A stretch of DNA of 33,583 bases from Natribacillus halophilus. GTDB lineage: Bacteria; Bacillota; Bacilli; Bacillales; Marinococcaceae. Shown here in pieces: positions 18,282 to 26,896 of this stretch (position 1 is its first letter; the number at the start of each line of letters is the position of its first letter). Position numbers and translations under genes: made by a program. The stretch lies in the NCBI RefSeq assembly GCF_900100185.1, contig NZ_FNEN01000007.1, positions 58,001 to 91,583 on the forward strand, given 5' to 3'. The notes beneath the pieces were generated by a model, which was not told where the DNA came from, searched no databases, and saw only the letters and a program-made list of their open reading frames with translations.

Positions 18282-19835
18282 CTAGCGAAAGAAAGATTGA
18301 AGGATTGGGATTCGACTGATATTCTTAATAGGGAGAAGCTGGAACAAAACCAGTCCGATCAGGTAGCAGACGACGGTAAGCGTTAAGCTGATAATCGTTC
18401 CAAGGAGCATTTGCTCGGATGTAATAAAGGTGCGGAAGGCATGAACAGCGACCCCCGCAGTCAATATGGAAACGAGCAGCGTACCGGTCCAGTCCTTCAC
18501 TTTTAATGTGAATCCGATCGCACGGGAAACACTGATAAAATGGAGCAGGGTTACGACCATAAGGCTCGCGCAAATCGCGAGGGCCGCGCCCATGATGCCG
18601 AGTTCCGGACGGGAGGCCAGAAAGGCGATTGCGAACATCTTTATGCCTGCGCCGATCAGGCTGTTATACATAGCCGCTTTCGCCAGGTTAAGCGCCTGTA
18701 ATACCGATTGCAGAGGCATTTGAAAGTAAAGAAAGATACAAAAGGGCGCGATCAATTTCAAATACACGGCTGCCTGGGGCGCATCATACATGAGGTCGAG
18801 GATGGGAACCGCAAATACGTACAGGATAATAACGGAAATCCCTCCGGACAACAGGGCGGTTTTCGTCGTTTGTTGCAAACGCTTTTGAATCGTGGCATAG
18901 TCGCCTTGACTATGGGCTTCGCTAATGGCCGGTACGAGCGATACCGACAAACTTTGCGTAATAAATGAAGGTAAAAACAGAAGCGGGACGACGAATCCGA
19001 CCAGTTCGCCGTATTGGCTCGTGGCCGTAGCGGTGGCCACCCCGGCGATCGCCAGACTTTGGGCGACGATGATCGGTTCGAGAAATTGCGAAACGGAGCC
19101 GACGAGTCTGCTCCCGGTGGTCGGCAACGCGATCTCCATCAAATTTTTTAATGTGTTTTTTCCCCCTTCGAGGGCAGCAAAGAAATTTTTGCGGATGCTC
19201 ATCGTTTTATTGTTTTTAAACACATAAATGACGTACAGCAATGAAGCGAGTTCGCCGGCGACGACGGAAATCATCGCACCGGCCGCGGCAAATTGGATGC
19301 CGAACGGCAAAAAGATGCTCGTACAAAAGGCGACGAGGGCGATGCGGACGACTTGCTCGATCACTTGCGAGTACGCGATCGGGCGCATATTTTGCATTCC
19401 CTGGAAGTAGCCTCTTAAGACGGCAGACAAGGCCACGATCGGCACGATCGGAATAATGGCGAGCAACGGGTAAAGCGCGCGAATATCGGTTAACAGGAAG
19501 CTGGCGAGAAGCGGTGCGAAGGCAAGCATCCCGATGGTCAAAACTGCACTTAACGAACCGGTAACGACAAGGGAGACGACGAGGATTCTTTTTTTTCGTT
19601 CATGTTCTTCATTCGCATCGGCTTCGGCGATCAGTTTGGAAATCGCGACGGGGAGACCGAGCTGGGTGAGTGTGATGATGAGCAGTAATGAAGGAACGGC
19701 CATCATGTAGAGCCCCACACCTTCAGAACCCAGGATCCTTGCCATGACGATTCTATTGATGAATCCGAGGATACGGGTAATTAAGCCCGCGATAATCAGA
19801 ATAAAAGCGCCCGCGAAAAACGTTTGTTTCGTCAT
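18282..19835 (-). CDS. spoVB: Stage V sporulation protein B (MOP-family flippase)
   Basis: A 517-residue polytopic membrane protein of the multidrug/oligosaccharidyl-lipid/polysaccharide (MOP) exporter superfamily with about 14 helices. In B. subtilis SpoVB is needed for spore cortex formation and is thought to flip lipid II. The N-terminus (MTKQTFFAGAFILIIAGLIT), then GEEGVGLY-like GSEGVGLYMM, LTQLGLPVAISKL and SAVLRGYFQGMQNM are all as in SpoVB. The open frame extends 71 codons further upstream, but the ATG at 19833-19835 gives the family N-terminus and has AAGGAG seven bases upstream. Between yrbG-like and comN genes, as in B. subtilis. Confidence 0.94.
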   Translation of the reverse strand: MTKQTFFAGAFILIIAGLITRILGFINRIVMARILGSEGVGLYMMAVPSLLLIITLTQLGLPVAISKLIAEADANEEHERKKRILVVSLVVTGSLSAVLTIGMLAFAPLLASFLLTDIRALYPLLAIIPIVPIVALSAVLRGYFQGMQNMRPIAYSQVIEQVVRIALVAFCTSIFLPFGIQFAAAGAMISVVAGELASLLYVIYVFKNNKTMSIRKNFFAALEGGKNTLKNLMEIALPTTGSRLVGSVSQFLEPIIVAQSLAIAGVATATATSQYGELVGFVVPLLFLPSFITQSLSVSLVPAISEAHSQGDYATIQKRLQQTTKTALLSGGISVIILYVFAVPILDLMYDAPQAAVYLKLIAPFCIFLYFQMPLQSVLQALNLAKAAMYNSLIGAGIKMFAIAFLASRPELGIMGAALAICASLMVVTLLHFISVSRAIGFTLKVKDWTGTLLVSILTAGVAVHAFRTFITSEQMLLGTIISLTLTVVCYLIGLVLFQLLPIKNISRIPILQSFFR

Positions 19836-19945
19836 ACCCGTGCTCCTTCCTAAGCGTTGGCAGATTCGGGTTTCATCCGCCATTACATATCTATGCAGAA
19901 AGAAGGGCCAAGCATGACAAGCAATGCTGAAAGTGAGGGATGAAT

Positions 19946-20260
19946 ATGGGAAATCCGCAGCAATTTGAAGTATGGAAAACGGATGTTGAACCGATACTCG
20001 AATTAAAAAGAGATGAATGGCATCTCCTCGGCCATGAAGAAGTCGCAAAAGAAGATGTTTGGCGGCTCGGCGTGCAGAAGCTTAACAAGGAAACAGAATT
20101 CACCCCGTTCTATCGATTCGTGAACGTATTGATGCGTTTATCGGTGACGGATTTCATGAATGAACAGACGATCAATGCCTACAAGGGCATGGGCGGATGG
20201 ACGAAGGATACCGATGATGAACTGGAAGGCATTCTCGGGGATGTCCTTGATCATGACTAG
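19946..20260 (+). CDS. comN: Post-transcriptional regulator ComN
   Basis: A 104-residue cytosolic protein of the post-transcriptional regulator family. B. subtilis ComN (YrzD) acts on the comE competence mRNA and lies between spoVB and secDF, exactly as here. Conserved features include ILELKRDEWHLLGHEEVAKEDVW and the acidic C-terminus. ATG at 19946 has GAGG six to seven bases upstream; the in-frame ATG at 19940 directly abuts that site. The last codons and stop are duplicated just downstream (11-bp tandem repeat). Confidence 0.8.
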   Translation: MGNPQQFEVWKTDVEPILELKRDEWHLLGHEEVAKEDVWRLGVQKLNKETEFTPFYRFVNVLMRLSVTDFMNEQTINAYKGMGGWTKDTDDELEGILGDVLDHD

Positions 20261-20271
20261 ATCATGACTAG
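20250..20271. repeat. comN: 11-bp tandem duplication across the comN stop
   Basis: ATCATGACTAG occurs twice in a row, and the first copy ends with the comN stop codon TAG. The duplication does not change the reading frame product; it adds only downstream sequence before secD. Confidence 0.85.
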
Positions 20272-20328
20272 ACGCGAGCATGATCATAGGCAAGCCGAGT
20301 TGGCGGGATCGTTGAAGGAGGCAAATGT

Positions 20329-21633
20329 ATGGGAACAAAATGGGGGAGAATCGGCGCATTTTTCGCCATTGTGATCGCACTGGGTGTACTGATATCACAA
20401 ACGGCCTTTGATGTCGCGCGAAGTACGAATCTGGGCCTTGATTTGCAGGGCGGGTTTGAAGTTCTTTACGAACTTGAACCCGATGACGAAGGTGAGCTGA
20501 CCGAAGATGATATTGAGGCGACGGCTTCAGCCCTGAATGAACGGGTGGACGTCCTCGGCGTTTCGGAACCGTCGATTACCGTGGAAGGGGAAGACCGTAT
20601 TCGCGTGCAGCTTCCCGGTGTTGAGGACCAGGAAGAAGCCCGTGAACTCTTGTCCACGGAAGCGAATCTCTCGTTTCGGACGGTCGATGACGAATTGTTG
20701 CTGTCCGGCGAAGACCTTGAGCAAGGAGGCGCGTCGGCCGGATTTAACGATGCCAATCAACCGATCGTACAAGTGACGCTCCAGGACGGAGAGGCATTCG
20801 GAGATATTACAAGTGAACTATACGAAAATACCCCACCGGAGGATTCGCTTGTCATTTGGCTCGATTATGATGAGGACGAGCATTCGTTCTATGATGAAAT
20901 CGGTGAAGCAGATCCGGCATTCCTGTCGGCACCAAGCGTGCCCCAGCCCTTATATACCGAAGATGTTTCCATCGAAGGCATGGAGTCCCTTGAAGAAGCC
21001 GAATTTTTGGCGGAGATGCTCAATGCCGGTTCCTTACCCGTGCAAATCGAAGAGGTATACTCCAACGCTGTCGGGGCATCCTTAGGGGAGCAGGCTTTGG
21101 AACAGACGTTATTTGCCGGGATGATCGGCGTAGCACTTATCCTGGCTTACATGGTGGCCTATTACCGATTTATGGGTGTGATCGCCGCCATCACGCTTTC
21201 CGTTTACATCTATCTCGTTATGATTCTCTTTAATTCCATTCAGGGTGTACTCACTTTACCCGGGATTGCCGCCTTAATCCTCGGGGTAGGGATGGCGGTG
21301 GACGCCAACATCCTAACCTACGAGCGTATAAAAGAAGAGATAAAACAGGGCAGATCGATGCGGTCCGCTTATCGACTGGGGAGCCGAAGGGCCCTGGGTA
21401 CGATTATCGACGCCAATATTACGACTATCATCGCTGCCGCAGTCCTGTTCTATTTTGGAACGAGCGCGGTGCAGGGATTTGCCGTCATGCTCATCGTCAG
21501 CATTTTGACGAGCTTTATTACCGCGGTATACGGCTCGCGCCTCTTGCTCGGACTATGGATTAACAGCCGGAGTTTAAACCGGAAATATTGGCTGTTCGGC
21601 GTAAAGGAGCGTGATGTTCGCCGTGGACTTTAA
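20329..21633 (+). CDS. secD: Protein translocase subunit SecD
   Basis: A 434-residue membrane subunit of the SecDF complex, which uses the ion gradient to pull exported proteins through SecYEG. It has an N-terminal helix at about 8-26, the conserved GLDLQGGFE at 36-44, a large and very acidic extracytoplasmic domain, and five C-terminal helices containing GMAVDANILTYERIKEE from residue 321. B. subtilis has SecD and SecF fused; here they are separate. The ATG at 20329 is preceded by GAAGGAGG. Confidence 0.95.
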   Translation: MGTKWGRIGAFFAIVIALGVLISQTAFDVARSTNLGLDLQGGFEVLYELEPDDEGELTEDDIEATASALNERVDVLGVSEPSITVEGEDRIRVQLPGVEDQEEARELLSTEANLSFRTVDDELLLSGEDLEQGGASAGFNDANQPIVQVTLQDGEAFGDITSELYENTPPEDSLVIWLDYDEDEHSFYDEIGEADPAFLSAPSVPQPLYTEDVSIEGMESLEEAEFLAEMLNAGSLPVQIEEVYSNAVGASLGEQALEQTLFAGMIGVALILAYMVAYYRFMGVIAAITLSVYIYLVMILFNSIQGVLTLPGIAALILGVGMAVDANILTYERIKEEIKQGRSMRSAYRLGSRRALGTIIDANITTIIAAAVLFYFGTSAVQGFAVMLIVSILTSFITAVYGSRLLLGLWINSRSLNRKYWLFGVKERDVRRGL

Positions 21634-22561
21634 ATTTGCCGATAAAAATATCGATCTCATCAAGCCTCGTAAGTCCTTTTTTGCCTTTACGATCCTCGTC
21701 GTGCTTGCCGGCGCAATCTTGCTGTCGACGTTCGGACTTAATCTGGGCATTGATTTTTCCAGCGGCACGCGCGTCGACTTTATGGCCGATGAACCTCTGA
21801 CCGAAGAGGAAATCGAAAACGAATTTGCCGAAATTGGGCTGGCGCCCGATGACATTACCCTCGCCGGGGATGATAATGAACAGGCGTCGGCACAATTTAT
21901 TGGGGCGCTCGAACAGGAAGAAGTCACGGATTTACAGGTGCATTTTGACGAAGTGTTCGGCTTCGAACCGAATGTGAGCACCGTTTCCCCGCAAATCGGG
22001 CGGGAACTCGCCATTAATTCGCTCATCGCCACCGGCTTGGCGTCGCTCGGCATCGTGATCTATGTCGCGATTCGATTTGAATTTTTATACGGACTCGCGG
22101 CCATCACCGCGCTTCTTTATGATGCCTTTTTCGTCATTTCGGTATTCAGTTTATTACAGCTGGAAATCAACATTCCTTTTATTGCCGCGGTACTCACCGT
22201 TATCGGGTATTCGATTAACGATACGATCGTAACGTTTGACCGGATTCGGGAAAATGTCAGCAAGGAAGAGGAAGAGCGAGACATAGAGAATTTCGAGCAG
22301 TTAGCCGGGATTGTCAACAAAAGCTTGTTGCAAACCCTCACACGCTCGCTTAATACGGTCTTGACCGTCTTGTTCGCCGCGGTGGCCATCTGGCTGCTCG
22401 GAAGCGAAGCGATCACGTCCTTTGCCTTCGCGATCGTGCTTGGGCTGATCGCCGGCACGTATTCCTCGCTCTTTTTCGCCGCCCAGCTATGGCTCGTATG
22501 GAAAAATAAGGCGATAAAAAGACAACAGAACAAACCGGCTCCCGAGGCTGAACAGCCATAA
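21614..22561 (+). CDS. secF: Protein translocase subunit SecF
   Basis: The 315-residue partner of SecD with six transmembrane helices. Conserved parts: LGIDFSSGTRVDF near residue 45, a small extracytoplasmic domain, GYSINDTIVTFDRIREN in the membrane core and TRSLNTVLTVLF. Start codons are ambiguous: ATG at 21614 is four bases after AAAGGAG and GTG at 21611 even closer, whereas GTG at 21623 (MDFKFADKN) is 13 bases away. I chose ATG 21614. The gene overlaps secD by 20 bases in another frame, so the split is real and translation is probably coupled. Confidence 0.93.
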   Translation: MFAVDFKFADKNIDLIKPRKSFFAFTILVVLAGAILLSTFGLNLGIDFSSGTRVDFMADEPLTEEEIENEFAEIGLAPDDITLAGDDNEQASAQFIGALEQEEVTDLQVHFDEVFGFEPNVSTVSPQIGRELAINSLIATGLASLGIVIYVAIRFEFLYGLAAITALLYDAFFVISVFSLLQLEINIPFIAAVLTVIGYSINDTIVTFDRIRENVSKEEEERDIENFEQLAGIVNKSLLQTLTRSLNTVLTVLFAAVAIWLLGSEAITSFAFAIVLGLIAGTYSSLFFAAQLWLVWKNKAIKRQQNKPAPEAEQP

Positions 22562-22582
22562 AAGAGGATGGGGTGGTTTTTT

Positions 22583-22617
22583 CCAACCTCCAACCTCTCA
22601 CTTCTAACATCCAGAAC
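22583..22617. repeat. Short degenerate 7-bp repeat tract (minus orientation)
   Basis: Five heptads in register: ccaacct, ccaacct, ctcactt, ctaacat, ccagaac. Read on the minus strand these are gttctgg, atgttag, aagtgag, aggttgg, aggttgg, four of which fit A-D-G-Y-B-R-G. It fills the space between secF and the following transporter gene. The left end (GGGTGG-TTTTTT-CCAACC) can form a small hairpin. Confidence 0.65.
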
Positions 22618-22624
22618 GGTGATA

Positions 22625-23527
22625 ATGATGACAGACGCTGACGAGATACGTTACAGGAAAGTAAGACATGCCGCATGGTTGGGCATTATCATCAACATCG
22701 CGCTTGCCATCGTCAAGGGTATTACCGGCATGATCGCGAACAGTCGGGCGTTGATCGCTGATGCTGCCCACTCCGCAGCCGATGTCATCACTTCCTTCGC
22801 CGTTCTCGTCGGCGTCCGGGCGGCCGAGCTTCCCCCCGACGAAGATCATCCGTACGGTCACGGCAAAGCGGAAACGATTACGGCCATTATCGTCAGCGTG
22901 CTCCTGTTTCTCGTCGGCTTTGACATTGCCTTGAGTACGTTTGGGGAAATGTGGGGAGAAAGCGAGGCCCCGGGCACGATCGCTCTTTATATCATCATCG
23001 CCTCGATTATTATCAAGGAAGTATTGTTTCGTTTCAAAGTGCGTCTCGGAAAAAAATATCACAGCGAGGCGATCGTCACGGATGCCTGGCATCATCGCTC
23101 CGATGCCATTTCCTCCCTGGCGGCGCTTCTCGGTGTGGCCGCTTCTATTCTCGGGTCCAATTACAACATCGAGTGGCTCCTTTATGGCGACCTCGTCGCG
23201 GGTGTGTTTGTCGCCGGTCTCGTCATGCTCATGGCCTGGCGGCTGGGAAAAGAGGCGGTTCACAACGCTTTGGACCATGTCATGCATGAAGAAGACACGA
23301 TAGAGATGAAAAACAATGTCCTCGGCGTTAGGGGTGTGCTTGGTATCGATGAGTTTCACGCGCGTCAACATGGACATTATGTGATCATTGATATTAAAAT
23401 AGTTGTAGATCCAGAAATAAGTGTGCGCGCCGGCCATGATATCGCGACGGACGTGAAACAATTGTTGCTGGAAGAAGAAAAAGTCCGGAATGTGCTCGTA
23501 CACGTCAATCCCTATCAAGGTGAATAG
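22625..23527 (+). CDS. Cation diffusion facilitator family transporter
   Basis: A 300-residue membrane transporter of the CDF family, which exports Zn2+, Mn2+, Fe2+ or similar ions in exchange for protons. Six helices are predicted. Metal-site motifs of the family are present in two helices, HSAADVITS (His-x-x-x-Asp) and HHRSDAISS (His-x-x-x-Asp), and the loop DEDHPYGHGKAE is diagnostic. The C-terminal cytosolic ferredoxin-like domain has the conserved GVLGIDEFHARQHGHYV. Start uncertain: ATG at 22625 (or 22628) with a weak GGTGAT, or ATG at 22568, which would translate the heptad repeat as 19 extra residues. I prefer 22625. The metal cannot be told from sequence. Confidence 0.88.
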   Translation: MMTDADEIRYRKVRHAAWLGIIINIALAIVKGITGMIANSRALIADAAHSAADVITSFAVLVGVRAAELPPDEDHPYGHGKAETITAIIVSVLLFLVGFDIALSTFGEMWGESEAPGTIALYIIIASIIIKEVLFRFKVRLGKKYHSEAIVTDAWHHRSDAISSLAALLGVAASILGSNYNIEWLLYGDLVAGVFVAGLVMLMAWRLGKEAVHNALDHVMHEEDTIEMKNNVLGVRGVLGIDEFHARQHGHYVIIDIKIVVDPEISVRAGHDIATDVKQLLLEEEKVRNVLVHVNPYQGE

Positions 23528-23557
23528 TGGGACGGTAAAAAAGGTGGTGTTGTATGT

Positions 23558-23872
23558 ATGAAAGGGCAATGGACGCTCATTCTGGTACTGATTGCCGCGT
23601 TGCTGATATCGATATTCGCGGTCATCAATGTCGAGAGCGTAACGGTAAACTTTCTTTTCGGAACAACGCAAATTCCCCTGATTCTTATCATCCTCGGCTC
23701 GGTTCTCATGGGCGGTTTAATCGTTGGGGGCGCAGGGCTGTTGAAAGTGTATCGCCTGCAGCAAGAAGTGCGGCACCTGAAAAAGAACAACGCCGAGGGC
23801 CGCCAGACGAACGACCATCCTGAGCCCCAGCAAGATGACAAGACGCAAAAGACACGGGATCGAACTGAGTAA
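23558..23872 (+). CDS. LapA-domain (DUF1049) membrane protein
   Basis: A 104-residue protein with two transmembrane helices (about 5-25 and 40-62), a short coiled-coil segment (LQQEVRHLKKNN) and a charged disordered tail. The NVESVTVNFLFG motif between the helices is the LapA/DUF1049 signature. B. subtilis YrvD occupies the same place before recJ. Proposed roles of the family concern envelope or lipopolysaccharide assembly in Gram-negatives; the role in Bacilli is unknown. ATG at 23558 follows AAGGTGGTG. Confidence 0.82.
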   Translation: MKGQWTLILVLIAALLISIFAVINVESVTVNFLFGTTQIPLILIILGSVLMGGLIVGGAGLLKVYRLQQEVRHLKKNNAEGRQTNDHPEPQQDDKTQKTRDRTE

Positions 23873-23901
23873 TTGTTGTGCAACCGGCCTTTTTGTATAA
23901 T
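23873..23901 (+). promoter_or_regulatory. recJ: Sigma-A promoter of recJ
   Basis: TTGTTG at 23873-23878 and a perfect TATAAT at 23896-23901 are 17 bp apart. Transcription would start near 23908, giving a leader of about 26 nt that contains the AGGTGAGGGG ribosome site. Confidence 0.72.
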
Positions 23902-23933
23902 GAAGAAGGTTAGGTGAGGGGTGTAAAACAGAA

Positions 23934-26276
23934 ATGCTCGATGCAAAAACGAGATGGCATGTACACGAAAGGGACGAAGACGCCAGCGCATTGGCCGCCG
24001 CGCTTCAGGTGACGGAACGAACCGCTCATCTCCTTTGTCGCCGTGGACTTAGACAAGAAGACGAGGCACGCGCTTTTTTACATACCAATCCAGCGGTGAT
24101 GCACGACCCTTTCTTACTGGCAGGCATGGAAGCGGCGGTTAACCGCATGTCCCGTGCCATCTCCGAAAATGAAAAGATCGTCGTCTTCGGCGACTATGAT
24201 GTCGATGGTGTTTCCAGCACAGCACTCATGTGTGAAACACTGGCAAAACTGGGTGCGGACTATGACTACTATATTCCCAATCGATTTACAGAAGGGTATG
24301 GCCTGAACAGTATGGCTTTACAACGGCTGCACGAAGATGGTGCCAGGCTTGTGATCACAGTCGATACAGGCATCTCCTCCCAGAGCCCCGTCGATGATGG
24401 CAACGAGATGGGTCTTGACGTGATCGTCACCGATCACCATGAGGCACCGCCGGAACTGCCCGCTGCCAATGCCATCATCAATCCGAAAAGACAAGATTGC
24501 CCGTATCCTTTTAAGGAATTGGCCGGGGTAGGGGTTGTGAGCAAACTGGCGCACGCCTTGCTCGGAGAATTTCCGCTGGATGGTTTGGATCTATTGGCGC
24601 TGGGGACGATCAGCGACCTCGTTCCCCTCGTCGATGAAAACCGGTTCTTCGCTCAATCGGGCTTACAAACGTTAGGTCATCTCGAACGCCCGGGTCTGCA
24701 GGCGTTAAAAGAATTATCCGGCATCTCAGGACCGCCTTTTTCCGCGGAAACGGTCGGATTTGGGTTTGGCCCGCGTCTCAATGCCGCCGGTCGCATGGAC
24801 GCGGCCGGCCCCGCCGTGCAATTGCTGTTAACGGCGGATATGGAAAAAGCGCAGGCGCTCGCCGAGACGATTGATGGCTACAATCGCGAACGCCAGCAAA
24901 CCGTCGATAACATGACCAAAGAGGCGCTTGTCCACCTGGAAGGCGCAGGGGATCACTGGGCGATTGTTGTGGCCGGGAGAGGGTGGAACTCGGGTGTGAC
25001 CGGCATCGTGGCTTCCCGGCTTGTCGAAAAGTATTACCGGCCGACGATCGTCATTGCCCTCGATGAGGAAGGCAATGGCAAGGGTTCTGCCCGTAGCATT
25101 GAAGGGCTTGACCTCTATGACGCGCTTTCCCGCCACCGCCAGCTCTTTCAGAAATTTGGCGGACACCGAATGGCCGCGGGGTTATCCATCCATGAAGACG
25201 ATATTTCGGCGCTCCGGGATGCCTTAAACGAAGAAGCGCAAAAGTCGCTCTCACCCGAAGATTTGGTACCGACGACAAACATTGAGCTGGAGCTGGACGT
25301 TGACGATATCAATGTTGATCTGCTTCGTGAAATCGAACAGTTGGCGCCGTTTGGCGTCGGAAATCCGAAGCCGCTCGTAACCATCGCGAATGTGCCGATT
25401 CAGCAAAAGCGCAAAATCGGAAGCGACAAAAACCATGTTAAAATGGCCGTTGGAGAACCCCAACGAACCCTGGATTGTATCGGCTTCCGCTTTGGCTATC
25501 TCGATGATGAGATTAACGGTGACGCGAACATTCACCTCGTCGGCACATTGGACATCAATGAATGGAAGGGGCAGGAAAAGCCGCAACTCGTCGTCAAGGA
25601 TGTGGCTGTAAAAGAACGGCAATTGTTCGATGTGCGCGGACGCGAACGCTTACCGTCGCTCGTATCCGGCGATCGCCCCATGGCCGTTGTCATTTTTCAA
25701 CCGGAACACGAAAAAGAAGCGATCGCCCAGGGTTTTTCGTCATCAGACGTTGTATGGGCCGGCGAGGAAAGCTTAACGACGGCCACCGATATATTTTTCT
25801 TTGATTTACCGAACCATTTGGCCGATCTTGAGCACTTTCTGACGAGCAACGAACGGTTTATTCGCTCGATCTATACCGGTTTTATGGAGAAAAGCAGTAC
25901 GTTTTTTATGACGAAGCCCACGCGGGAAGCTTTTAAATGGTTTTATATTTATTTAAAAAAATACGCTCCTCTCCACCTCCACGATCATGAACCGACCATC
26001 ACCCGCTATCAGGGCTGGTCGCGAGACACGATTCAATTCATGGTCCAGGTGTTTACGGAACTGGAATTCGTGAGTGTCCGCGACGGGCAGTTGACCGTCA
26101 ACGATAAGCCGCTGAAACAGGACTTAAACGCGTCGCCGACCTTTTACAATTATGAAGAAAAACAAGACATTGAACAGACGTTGAAGTTTTCCAACTATCA
26201 AGCGTTAAAGCAATTTTTGTTTGCCTGTATGCCACTTGAAAAGAAACGAGTCGAGGTGCTAACCGATGGATTATAA
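23934..26276 (+). CDS. recJ: Single-stranded-DNA-specific exonuclease RecJ
   Basis: A 780-residue 5'-3' exonuclease of recombination and repair. The DHH-family core has FGDYDVDG (motif I, 85-92), TVDTGIS and VTDHHEAP (the DHH triad). The DHHA1 part contains [23 protein letters not shown] and [10 protein letters not shown]. An OB-fold domain follows, and the C-terminal 220 residues form the extra RecJ domain typical of Bacilli (compare about 786 residues in B. subtilis). ATG at 23934 has GAGGGGTG ten bases upstream. The last 11 bases overlap apt. Confidence 0.96.
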   Translation: MLDAKTRWHVHERDEDASALAAALQVTERTAHLLCRRGLRQEDEARAFLHTNPAVMHDPFLLAGMEAAVNRMSRAISENEKIVVFGDYDVDGVSSTALMCETLAKLGADYDYYIPNRFTEGYGLNSMALQRLHEDGARLVITVDTGISSQSPVDDGNEMGLDVIVTDHHEAPPELPAANAIINPKRQDCPYPFKELAGVGVVSKLAHALLGEFPLDGLDLLALGTISDLVPLVDENRFFAQSGLQTLGHLERPGLQALKELSGISGPPFSAETVGFGFGPRLNAAGRMDAAGPAVQLLLTADMEKAQALAETIDGYNRERQQTVDNMTKEALVHLEGAGDHWAIVVAGRGWNSGVTGIVASRLVEKYYRPTIVIALDEEGNGKGSARSIEGLDLYDALSRHRQLFQKFGGHRMAAGLSIHEDDISALRDALNEEAQKSLSPEDLVPTTNIELELDVDDINVDLLREIEQLAPFGVGNPKPLVTIANVPIQQKRKIGSDKNHVKMAVGEPQRTLDCIGFRFGYLDDEINGDANIHLVGTLDINEWKGQEKPQLVVKDVAVKERQLFDVRGRERLPSLVSGDRPMAVVIFQPEHEKEAIAQGFSSSDVVWAGEESLTTATDIFFFDLPNHLADLEHFLTSNERFIRSIYTGFMEKSSTFFMTKPTREAFKWFYIYLKKYAPLHLHDHEPTITRYQGWSRDTIQFMVQVFTELEFVSVRDGQLTVNDKPLKQDLNASPTFYNYEEKQDIEQTLKFSNYQALKQFLFACMPLEKKRVEVLTDGL

Positions 26277-26781
26277 ACCATATATCGAAATTATCGAAGA
26301 CTACCCGACCAAAGGTGTCCGCTTCAAGGATATTACCCCTCTCATGCAAAATGGGGAAGTATACAAAAAAGCGATCGAAGACATGGCAGAATATGCGAAA
26401 GCCAAGGATGTCGACGTGATCGCGGCGCCGGAGGCCCGCGGATTTGTCGTCGGTTGTCCGATGGCTTATGTATTGCAGAAGAGCTTTGTGCCCGTACGCA
26501 AAGCCGGCAAACTGCCACGGGAAGTGGTCGAAACGGATTATGGCCTTGAATACGGAAAAGCGAGTTTAGCGATTCATAAAGATGCGATCAAGGCGGGGAA
26601 CCGCGTACTTATTACCGACGACCTGCTCGCGACAGGCGGCACGATCGAAGCGACGATTCAGCTTGTGGAAGAGCTCGGCGGTGAAGTTGTCGGCTGCGCG
26701 TTTTTAATTGAACTTGCCTATCTCGAACGGGGAGAGAAACTGAAAGCGTATGATGTTTACTCGCTCATGACTTATGAGTAA
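26266..26781 (+). CDS. apt: Adenine phosphoribosyltransferase
   Basis: Salvages adenine to AMP using PRPP. The 171-residue protein has the PRPP-binding motif [16 protein letters not shown] at about 119-134, preceded by [13 protein letters not shown] and [11 protein letters not shown]. It starts at ATG 26266 inside the last codons of recJ, with GAGGTG eight bases upstream, so recJ and apt are co-transcribed and coupled. relA follows, as in most Bacilli. Confidence 0.97.
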   Translation: MDYKPYIEIIEDYPTKGVRFKDITPLMQNGEVYKKAIEDMAEYAKAKDVDVIAAPEARGFVVGCPMAYVLQKSFVPVRKAGKLPREVVETDYGLEYGKASLAIHKDAIKAGNRVLITDDLLATGGTIEATIQLVEELGGEVVGCAFLIELAYLERGEKLKAYDVYSLMTYE

Positions 26782-26827
26782 GCGTTGCCGGAGGGGGGGG
26801 CCTTTCATAGGCGTCCTTTCTTTTGTC

Positions 26828-26856
26828 TTTACAGGATTCGACTTTTTCTGGATAAT
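26828..26856 (+). promoter_or_regulatory. relA: Candidate sigma-A promoter of relA
   Basis: TTTACA at 26828-26833 and GATAAT at 26851-26856 are separated by 17 bp in the 115-bp gap between apt and relA. Transcription would start near 26863. A run of eight G (26793-26800) lies upstream and no obvious terminator of apt is seen. Confidence 0.6.
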
Positions 26857-26896
26857 AGATTAAATAAAGACTGTGAATAGGATAAAGGGTGATCCC

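Noticed and set aside
19836-20048. 71-codon N-terminal extension of SpoVB
   Set aside because: The family begins at MTKQTF; a good ribosome site lies directly before that ATG, and the extension would overlap comN.
22604-23671. 355-codon minus-strand open frame opposite the CDF transporter
   Set aside because: The plus-strand transporter has diagnostic metal-binding motifs; the opposite frame is a composition shadow.
26793-26800. Run of eight G before relA as a phase-variable switch
   Set aside because: It is not inside a coding frame or between promoter elements, so slippage has no evident effect.
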